Shown in pieces: positions 7,123-12,174 of a DNA stretch of 12,174 bases (its first letter is position 1; every line of letters starts with the position of its first letter). The position numbers and the translations under genes were made by a program. Under the pieces are notes generated by a model, which was not told the DNA's origin, did no database searches, and saw only the letters and a program-made list of their open reading frames with translations. The stretch is from Acidisphaera sp035272265 (GTDB taxonomy: Bacteria; Pseudomonadota; Alphaproteobacteria; Acetobacterales; Acetobacteraceae), in the NCBI GenBank assembly GCA_035272265.1, contig DATEQV010000139.1, positions 1 to 12,174 of the forward strand, read 5' to 3'.

Positions 7123-7371
7123 ATGTCCGACAAGATGGAAGTGAAGCGCGGCACCAAGCTGGAAGCGGACGAGGCGCAGGCCGCGATCAAGTCCGGCAAG
7201 TTCGCCATGCTTCTCGCCAAGCCCCCGTCCGAGGAGGTCGAGGGCCAGTATCGCTACAGCGGCTGGACGCAGTGCCCGTGGTGCGGCCACATCGGCTGGA
7301 CCGCCGGCCTGGACAGCAACTTCTACGAGACCGTCATCTGCGGCGCCTGCGGCCGCGCCTTCCGGGCCTGA
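7123..7371 (+). CDS. Small zinc-ribbon protein, paralog 1
   Basis: 82 aa, with a strong AGGAG 6 nt before the ATG. Residues 1-46 form a charged, probably helical N-terminal half (GTK at 10-12, AQAAI at 18-22, LAKPPSEEVE at 31-40). Residues 47-82 form a compact domain with two Cys pairs, CPWCG (Cys51/Cys54) and ICGACGRAF (Cys73/Cys76), typical of a four-Cys zinc ribbon. It has no signal peptide or transmembrane segment. It is clearly paralogous to the next gene: 24 of the first 55 residues are identical without gaps, and ICGACGR is shared. It heads a co-directional cluster with an ABC exporter and a subtilase. It could be a cargo or precursor protein with a leader-like half and a Cys-rich core, or a zinc-binding adaptor. 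I do not recognise a named family. Confidence 0.85.
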   Translation: MSDKMEVKRGTKLEADEAQAAIKSGKFAMLLAKPPSEEVEGQYRYSGWTQCPWCGHIGWTAGLDSNFYETVICGACGRAFRA

Positions 7372-7407
7372 TCGCTCCCCGGCAGATACGGCAGATGCTA
7401 TGACGTT

Positions 7408-7434
7408 CGGCGGCCGGCCCCAAGCCGGCCGCCG
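7408..7434 (+). terminator. Intercistronic hairpin between the two zinc-ribbon genes
   Basis: CGGCGGCCGGC (7408-7418) pairs perfectly with GCCGGCCGCCG (7424-7434), an 11-bp all-GC stem closed by a 5-nt CCCAA loop, 37 nt after the stop of paralog 1. No U-tract follows, so it may be a leaky terminator, an RNA-stabilising 3' end, or a processing barrier that lets paralog 1 be made in excess over the downstream genes. Confidence 0.45.
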
Positions 7435-7491
7435 GTGCGTTGCACCCATGCCTTGTGCCGGCCGCGACCACCCCTGCAGGAGTGCTCGACG

Positions 7492-7758
7492 ATGCCGGGA
7501 CCGATCGAAATCACAGTCGGCACGAAAGCGACGATCGCACAGGCGCAGGCCGCCATCGCGTCACGTCGCGTGGCCTTCGGCCTCGCCGGCCCTTCGTCCG
7601 ATGACGTCGAACCGCAATCCGCGGGCAACGGGTGGGTCGTGTGCCCCTTCTGCGGCAGCCCGCGCTGGTTCACCAACGTCGATCTCGCGAGTCCCGACGA
7701 GGGGCGCAGGACGCTGGTGATCTGCGGCGCCTGCGGGCGGCCGTTCTTCGCGGGGTAA
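7492..7758 (+). CDS. Small zinc-ribbon protein, paralog 2
   Basis: 88 aa from the ATG at 7492, with AGGAG at 7478-7482 (9 nt upstream). An upstream in-frame ATG at 7435 lies beside the hairpin, has no ribosome site and would add a Cys-rich stretch not shared with paralog 1, so it is rejected. The layout matches paralog 1: GTK (10-12), AQAAI (18-22), LAGPSSDDVE (31-40), GW then CPFCG (Cys51/Cys54), and ICGACGRPF (Cys78/Cys81). A 5-residue longer loop separates the Cys pairs. The spacing of both Cys pairs indicates a zinc ribbon. The exporter gene starts 70 nt downstream. The tandem duplication with unequal divergence (conserved Cys knuckles, variable loop 56-72) suggests two related cargos or partners of the same machinery. 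Confidence 0.83.
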   Translation: MPGPIEITVGTKATIAQAQAAIASRRVAFGLAGPSSDDVEPQSAGNGWVVCPFCGSPRWFTNVDLASPDEGRRTLVICGACGRPFFAG

Positions 7759-7828
7759 CAAGCCGGTCGCCCACGGCGGCGATCCGTGCAACAGTGTTTC
7801 GATGACGCTCCCGTACGGCCGCTAATCG

Positions 7829-9958
7829 ATGTCCACGACCAGCGCCGCGCCCGAGGGCGCGACCCTGTCACCCAAGCGGATGCCGCCCCAGGCGCCGCCG
7901 GCCGGGCCGGACGGCGGACCGCCATCAGCCCCTCCGGTCGGCCTGAAACTGCCGCCCGGTGCGGCGAAACCTCCGCCGACCGGCGCCCCCGGCGGTCCCG
8001 CGGGCGTCCCTCCGATGGGCGCACCCCCGATGGGCGTGAAGGCCGGGATCATGCCCGGCACGGGCGGCCCGCCCCCGCCGCCGATGTCCTATCGCCGCCT
8101 GCTGCACTGGGCGCTGATCGTGGTGGGCGGCGCCATCGGCCTGTTCGTGCTCGCGACCGTGCTGGAGACCGGCCGCAAGCTGCTGACGCAGTACAACGCC
8201 AAGCTGCTCGGCGGCGTGATCTCGGCGTTGAAGGGCGGCCCGACGGTCACCGGCCACCTGAGCTGGGACGCGATGCTGTTCGCCGGCCTCGCGATCCTGC
8301 TGATCGTGCTGCAGTTCGTCAGCCAGTACGTCGGCGTGTGGTCGGACACCACGATGGTCAGCCGCCTGCAGCAGCGGCTGCACGACAAGCTGCTGGCGCT
8401 CGGGTCCGACTACCACGACAAGCACGATGTCGGGCGGACCAGCATGACGGTCATGCAGTTCGCCGCCGGCGCGCAGCCCGCGCTGAAGGAGTTCGTCAGC
8501 TTCCCGTTCGTCGACGGCATCAGCCTGATCGGCGCACTGGTGCTGCTGTTCGGACAGCTCAATTCGCTGGCCGGCATGCCGTGGTCGGTCGACGCGCTGC
8601 TCGGCGCCGTGCTGCTTCTGCTGCCGGTCGCCGGGTGGCGGCTGGCGCATCGCGTGGGCCTGGCCTCGGCCGACAACATCCGCGCCCGGCAGGCGCTGAA
8701 CACCGAGTTCCTCAATTCCGCGCAGATGCCGACGGAAGTGCGCGTGATGGGCGCCGCGCCGCAGCGCAGCCGCGCCTTCGCCGCCAGCCTGCAGCACGCG
8801 GCGCGCACCCAGCGCAGCGCCAACCTCGCGTTGCAGATCGCGCGGCAGTTCCAGGACGCGGTGCCCACGGTGCTGCAGACGGTGTTCGTCATCTACGCGG
8901 TGTTCATCGTGCTGGCGACGGGCAGCGCCGAGGTGGGCGCGATCGTGACGATCCTGCTGCTGGTGCCGCAGGTCGTCGGACCGGTGCAGGAGGTGATCGC
9001 GTTCCTCACCGGGCTGAGCGCCAACTGGCCGCTGATCGCCGAGGTGGGCGAGCTGCTCGACGCCACGCCCGACGAGGTCGAGGGCGGCGAGACGCTGCCG
9101 GCCGACGCCGAGTCCAACGTGGTGTTCGACAACGTGCGCTTCAGCTACGCGCCCGATCTGCCGCCGGTCGTCAACGGCATCAGCTACACGTTCCGGCCCG
9201 CCACGATCACCGCCCTGGTCGGCCGCTCCGGCAGCGGCAAGTCGTCGATCCTGCGGCTGATCGTCGGCCTGCGCCACGCCGACGCGGGCGTCGTCTCGGT
9301 GTGCGGCATGCCGGTCGAGCGCGCCGATCCCGCCAGCCTGCGCGCGAGCGTGGTGACGGTGTCGCAGTTCCCGCTGTTCATCACCGACACGGTACGCGCC
9401 AACTTCCTCCTCGCGCGCGACGACGCGACGGACGCCGAGATCGAGGCGGCCGCGCGGACGACCGATCTGTGGCCGATCCTGGAACGCAACGCCCCGCGCG
9501 CGCCGCTGGACGCGCCGATGGGACCGACCGGCCAGGGCCTGTCGGGCGGCGAGCGGCGCATCTTCGCGGTCACCCGCGCGCTGCTCCGCCGCCCCCGCGT
9601 GCTGCTGCTCGACGAGCCGACGACGGGCATCGACGCGATGGGCATCGACATGCTCGAGCGCTGCCTGCGCGCGGCCTGCCGCGGCATGACGGTGATCATG
9701 GTGGAGCACAACCTCGACTTCATCGAACGCATGGCCGACGAGGTGTGCTGCCTGGAGGCCGGGCGCTTGACCGCCACCGGCCCGACCGCCGAGATGGCCG
9801 CGGGCGACACGCTGTTCGCCCAGTTGTTGCGCATCCGCCGCGGCCTTGCGACAACCGAGGGAATGACGATCGAGACGGTGGCGCTGCCCAAGCTCGGCGC
9901 GCCGCCCATCCCGATGCCCATGCCGACGATGGAAAAGCTGGCGAAGCCGGAGTCCTGA
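7829..9958 (+). CDS. ABC exporter (fused permease and ATPase) with proline-rich N-terminus
   Basis: 709 aa. Residues ~8-86 are a disordered Pro/Gly/Ala tract ending in PPPPPM. Residues ~90-395 contain about six hydrophobic segments (near 91-112, 148-170, 229-247, 255-272, 346-364, 367-390), a type I exporter membrane domain. Residues ~428-665 are a complete nucleotide-binding domain: Walker A GRSGSGKSS (465-473), Q-loop Gln513, signature LSGGE (571-575), Walker B VLLLDE (591-596, catalytic Glu596) and H-loop His627. A ~35-residue tail contains another Pro/Met patch (APPIPMPMPT). There is no C39 peptidase domain, so cargo processing would need a separate protease. The half-size organisation implies a homodimer in the inner membrane exporting peptides, lipids or small molecules. 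The start follows an in-frame TAA by 3 nt and lacks a clear ribosome site. The GAF gene starts 3 nt after its stop. Confidence 0.9.
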   Translation: MSTTSAAPEGATLSPKRMPPQAPPAGPDGGPPSAPPVGLKLPPGAAKPPPTGAPGGPAGVPPMGAPPMGVKAGIMPGTGGPPPPPMSYRRLLHWALIVVGGAIGLFVLATVLETGRKLLTQYNAKLLGGVISALKGGPTVTGHLSWDAMLFAGLAILLIVLQFVSQYVGVWSDTTMVSRLQQRLHDKLLALGSDYHDKHDVGRTSMTVMQFAAGAQPALKEFVSFPFVDGISLIGALVLLFGQLNSLAGMPWSVDALLGAVLLLLPVAGWRLAHRVGLASADNIRARQALNTEFLNSAQMPTEVRVMGAAPQRSRAFAASLQHAARTQRSANLALQIARQFQDAVPTVLQTVFVIYAVFIVLATGSAEVGAIVTILLLVPQVVGPVQEVIAFLTGLSANWPLIAEVGELLDATPDEVEGGETLPADAESNVVFDNVRFSYAPDLPPVVNGISYTFRPATITALVGRSGSGKSSILRLIVGLRHADAGVVSVCGMPVERADPASLRASVVTVSQFPLFITDTVRANFLLARDDATDAEIEAAARTTDLWPILERNAPRAPLDAPMGPTGQGLSGGERRIFAVTRALLRRPRVLLLDEPTTGIDAMGIDMLERCLRAACRGMTVIMVEHNLDFIERMADEVCCLEAGRLTATGPTAEMAAGDTLFAQLLRIRRGLATTEGMTIETVALPKLGAPPIPMPMPTMEKLAKPES

Positions 9959-9961
9959 ACC

Positions 9962-10621
9962 ATGCCGCTGAGCGCCGAACTGCTGGAACGCCACCTCGGC
10001 ATACGGCCGACCTCGGCCACCGAGGCGACGCTGCGCATGCTGATCTGGACCGGGCTGCAACTGACCGGCGCGCAGGAAGGCTCGCTGCTGGTGCTGGACG
10101 CCGGCAGGGACGAACTGCGTTTCGCGATGACGGTCGGCAACGAGCAGAGCGAGGCCACGCTGCTCGATCAGCCGGTGCCGCTCGGCAAGGGCATCTCCGG
10201 CCTCGCCGCGGCGTCGCGCGAGGTGCAGATCGGCGCGCCCACCTATCGCGACGTGAAGCAGTCGCAGAAGGTCGGCCACGATCCCGAGGCGGTGATCGCC
10301 GCGCCGATTCTGGCGGGCGACGAACTGCTCGGCGTGCTGACCTGCGTCAGCTTCGAGCCCGGCAAGCGGTTCGGCACCGACCAGGGCCGGCTGTACGGCG
10401 GCTTCGCGGTCATCGCCGGCGTGGTGATCGACCAGGAGCGCCGGCTGGCGCGGCTGGAGACCGGAGCGATGGCCGCACCGGCCGATCCGCGCGAGCAGCG
10501 GATCGTGGAGATCGCCGCCCACCTCGGCCAGGCACGGCCCGACGCGCTGAACGACGCCGTCGCGGTGCTGGAACGCATCGAGCGCCTCGCCCTCGCCCCG
10601 GTGCCGCCGCGGGCCGCATGA
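9962..10621 (+). CDS. GAF-domain protein
   Basis: 219 aa. Residues ~20-160 match a single GAF domain: 'EGSLLVLDAGRDELRFAMTVGN' (39-60), the hallmark 'LGKGISGLAAASREVQIGAP' (74-93), and 'SVIAAPIL..ELLGVLTCVSFEPGK'-like strands at ~110-135. A helical C-terminal extension (177-212) contains two heptad-like helices. There is no kinase, GGDEF, HD or DNA-binding output domain, so it probably signals by protein contact. GAF domains bind cyclic nucleotides, haem or other small ligands; the ligand here is not predictable, and the Cys128 found in the last strand is not a known cofactor ligand. It lies 3 nt after the exporter (GGAG 9 nt upstream of the ATG) and shares ATGA with the subtilase start, so it is made together with them. 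Confidence 0.85.
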   Translation: MPLSAELLERHLGIRPTSATEATLRMLIWTGLQLTGAQEGSLLVLDAGRDELRFAMTVGNEQSEATLLDQPVPLGKGISGLAAASREVQIGAPTYRDVKQSQKVGHDPEAVIAAPILAGDELLGVLTCVSFEPGKRFGTDQGRLYGGFAVIAGVVIDQERRLARLETGAMAAPADPREQRIVEIAAHLGQARPDALNDAVAVLERIERLALAPVPPRAA

Positions 10622-11391
10622 CGTTTCTGACGGAGGCGCTCGGCAGCTCGATCGAGGCGCTGGAGGCGCGGCCCCTGGCGCCGGTGGACGTCGCCGTCAT
10701 CGACAGCGGCATCGATGCCACCCATCCCGACCTGACCACACGCATCTTCCGCGCCTGGCGCTTCGATCCCGACGAGCGCGGCGGCTCGCAGGAAGTCGAG
10801 CTGCCGACGGGCACGGAGAACGACAAGTTCGGCCACGGGACGGGTGTGGCCGGCATCATCGCCCGCATCGCGCCCAACGCGCGCATCGCCGACATCCGCG
10901 TGCTGAGCAGCGGCAACACCGGCAGCGGGCAGGATCTGGTGAAGGGCCTGAAGATCGCCGTGCGCGAACGTTTCCCGGTGATCAACATGAGCCTCGCCTG
11001 CCCGGCGAAGTATGCAAGCGAGCTGGTGCCGCTGTGCGAGCGCGCCTGGTACCAGGGCCAGATCATCGTCGCGGCCAAGCGCAACGTGCCGATCACCGAC
11101 GACGGCTTCCCCGCCGAGTTCAGCTCCTGCATCGGCGTCGATACCGAGGAGCTCGATTCGCCGTTCCGCTATCGCTTCAACGACCGCAGCCGGATCGAGC
11201 TGGTGGCGCTGGGCGAGAACGTGCCCACCACCGGGCTCGCGCACGGCTACACGAACATGACGGGCACCAGCTTCGCCACGCCCACGGTGAGCGCGCTGGT
11301 CGCGCGCCTGCTCGGCGCCTATCCGGGGCTGCGCCCGTTCGAGGTGCGCGCGATCCTGCGCGACACCGCATGGCACGGCGAGGCGGCATGA
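10618..11391 (+). CDS. Compact subtilisin-like (S8) serine peptidase without secretion signal
   Basis: 257 aa. The catalytic triad is complete: Asp29 in VAVIDSGIDATHPDL, His73 in FGHGTGVAGI, Ser218 in GTSFATPTVSALVA. Asn156 in 'IVAAKRNVP' sits at the oxyanion-hole position, although the usual AAGN is altered to AAKRN. The first strand of the catalytic domain begins by residue ~22, leaving no room for a signal peptide or inhibitor propeptide, so the enzyme is predicted to be cytoplasmic and active without prodomain-assisted folding. It is smaller than typical secreted subtilases (350+ aa). The start codon overlaps the GAF stop (ATGA), and Crp follows by 7 nt. A matching role would be processing a cargo before or during ABC export, or regulated turnover of a cluster protein; both are inference. 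Confidence 0.92.
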   Translation: MTFLTEALGSSIEALEARPLAPVDVAVIDSGIDATHPDLTTRIFRAWRFDPDERGGSQEVELPTGTENDKFGHGTGVAGIIARIAPNARIADIRVLSSGNTGSGQDLVKGLKIAVRERFPVINMSLACPAKYASELVPLCERAWYQGQIIVAAKRNVPITDDGFPAEFSSCIGVDTEELDSPFRYRFNDRSRIELVALGENVPTTGLAHGYTNMTGTSFATPTVSALVARLLGAYPGLRPFEVRAILRDTAWHGEAA

Positions 11392-11398
11392 GGCAGAC

Positions 11399-12115
11399 AT
11401 GACGATCAGCGACTCCGTCCGCACGCGCATCCGCGCCGCACCTTCGTTCGAGGGCGTGGACCCCGACCTGCTGGACCGCGCGCTGGCGATGACGTCGCCG
11501 CGCCACCTCAACGACGAGGAATTCGCCTTCCACCGCGGCGAGGACGGGTCGAAGGCGTATCTGATCCTGAACGGCATGGTGCGCATCAGCACGCTCGGCG
11601 AAAGCGGCAAGCGCATCGTCGTGGAGATCTTCCGCGAGCACGAGCTGTTCGGCGAATTGGGCGTGATCGACAACGCCGCGCGCACCGCCGACGCCATCGC
11701 CTACGGCCCGGCGGAGCTGCTGGTGATCCCGAACACCGCGTTCAACCTGCTGCTCGACAACTCGGCCGCGTTCGGCAAGCACATCCTGCGCATGGTCACG
11801 AAGCGGCTGCGGCGCACCTATTCGCTGCTGGAGGACGCGAGCCTGCTGAACCTCGAGCTGCGGCTGGCCAAGCAGGTGCTCTACCTGATGGGGCTCGGGG
11901 CCACGGGCGGGCAGCGCGTGCGCATCCACTCGCGCATGCACCAGGAGGATCTGGCCGACCTGCTGGGCGCCACCAGCCGCAGCATCATCACGATCCTGAA
12001 CAAGTGGCGCACCGAGCAGCTCGCCACGTTCGACGGCAAGTCGGCGCAGCTGACGATCCTCGATCTCGACCGCTTCCGCGCGCTGGTCGAGCCCGACGCG
12101 AGGCCGGCGATCTGA
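11399..12115 (+). CDS. Crp/Fnr-family transcriptional regulator
   Basis: 238 aa. The N-terminal cNMP-binding beta-roll (~15-125) includes FGELGVIDNAARTADAIA (84-101). Its Glu86 and Arg95-Thr96 match the phosphate-binding cassette of cAMP-responsive members. A long dimer helix (~125-150) leads to a C-terminal winged helix with 'HQEDLADLLGATSRSIITIL' (181-200) as the helix-turn-helix. The protein contains no cysteine, so an FNR-type Fe-S or NO/redox cluster is excluded. cAMP or another cyclic nucleotide is the most likely ligand, though many family members bind other effectors or none. TGAGG 5 nt before the ATG gives a usable ribosome site, and the gene is 7 nt behind the protease. It probably autoregulates the cluster, with candidate sites in 6860-7122. 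Confidence 0.92.
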   Translation: MTISDSVRTRIRAAPSFEGVDPDLLDRALAMTSPRHLNDEEFAFHRGEDGSKAYLILNGMVRISTLGESGKRIVVEIFREHELFGELGVIDNAARTADAIAYGPAELLVIPNTAFNLLLDNSAAFGKHILRMVTKRLRRTYSLLEDASLLNLELRLAKQVLYLMGLGATGGQRVRIHSRMHQEDLADLLGATSRSIITILNKWRTEQLATFDGKSAQLTILDLDRFRALVEPDARPAI

Positions 12116-12131
12116 CGCCCGGCGGGGTACG

Positions 12132-12154
12132 CCGCCTGCCGCGACGGCAAGCGG
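12132..12154 (+). terminator. Hairpin after the Crp-family gene
   Basis: CCGC-C-TGCCG (12132-12141) pairs with CGGCA-A-GCGG (12145-12154) around a 3-nt CGA loop, with one internal mismatch, 17 nt after the stop codon. No U-run follows, so it is a weak candidate terminator for the plus-strand cluster. The window ends 20 nt later, so further co-directional genes cannot be excluded. Confidence 0.35.
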
Positions 12155-12174
12155 CCCAGCAAAGCCGCGGCGTA

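Noticed and set aside
7123..7758. Assignment of the small proteins to a known RiPP class (TOMM, lanthipeptide, nitrile-hydratase-leader type)
   Set aside because: No cyclodehydratase, LanM or radical-SAM gene is present, no GG-type leader end is seen, and the four-Cys knuckles look like zinc binding rather than a modified core.
7829..9958. C39 peptidase domain in the exporter N-terminus
   Set aside because: The N-terminus is proline-rich low complexity without the Cys/His catalytic motifs of C39.
7925..10522. 865-codon open frame on the minus strand across the exporter and GAF genes
   Set aside because: It is rich in Arg/His/Gln/Ala with no domain. It is opposite clear ABC and GAF coding sequence and is a by-product of high GC third positions.
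7786..10617. Long plus-strand open frame that would extend the subtilase to ~1200 residues
   Set aside because: The upstream part is Arg/Ala/Gly-rich nonsense in another frame of the ABC exporter. The S8 domain begins at the ATG at 10618, which overlaps the GAF stop.
11399..12115. FNR-type oxygen or NO sensor identity for the Crp-family protein
   Set aside because: The protein has no cysteine at all, so it cannot carry an FNR Fe-S cluster.

Overview
The window is very GC-rich, densely coded DNA with strong third-position G/C bias, as in a high-GC proteobacterium. An imperfect palindrome at 5842-5937, of the dispersed 'CGTCATCGCGAGCGAAGCG...' type I know from alphaproteobacterial intergenic regions, makes an alphaproteobacterium my best guess. 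That is a guess, since there is no rRNA or other taxonomic marker. I see no tRNA, rRNA, CRISPR array, transposase or phage gene.

Layout. (1) A minus-strand block (about 2685 down to 1) reads, in order of transcription, a class I cyclic-nucleotide-phosphodiesterase-like HD protein, a UDP-glucose 4-epimerase (galE), and the first 203 codons of a penicillin acylase family protein that runs off the left edge. galE and the acylase overlap by GTGA. (2) A divergent intergenic region (2686-3106) carries two adjacent TGAAG/CTTCA dyads and a strong GC hairpin. (3) A plus-strand pair follows: a TRAFs-binding/TPR-like plus class III cyclase-like protein (3107-4894), then a beta-carbonic anhydrase (4947-5807). 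(4) The repeat palindrome lies between the carbonic anhydrase and a convergent minus-strand TPR protein with a Cys/His-rich N-terminus (5966-6859). (5) A divergent region (6860-7122) contains several repeat and palindrome motifs. (6) A plus-strand cluster runs from 7123 to 12115: two paralogous small zinc-ribbon proteins, a fused ABC exporter with a long proline-rich N-terminus, a GAF protein, a compact subtilisin-like protease with no secretion signal, and a Crp/Fnr-family regulator. From the exporter on, the genes are spaced 3 nt, -4 nt (ATGA) and 7 nt, so they look like one transcriptional unit.

The cluster at 7123-12115 is the best candidate for an undescribed system. Small duplicated Cys-rich proteins, an exporter, a cytoplasmic protease and a sensor/regulator pair have the shape of a peptide or small-protein maturation and export locus, but I recognise no named system and see no modification enzyme. 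A second theme is cyclic-nucleotide signalling: one predicted phosphodiesterase, one cyclase-fold protein lacking key catalytic residues, and one Crp-type protein with a cNMP-binding cassette lie within 12 kb.
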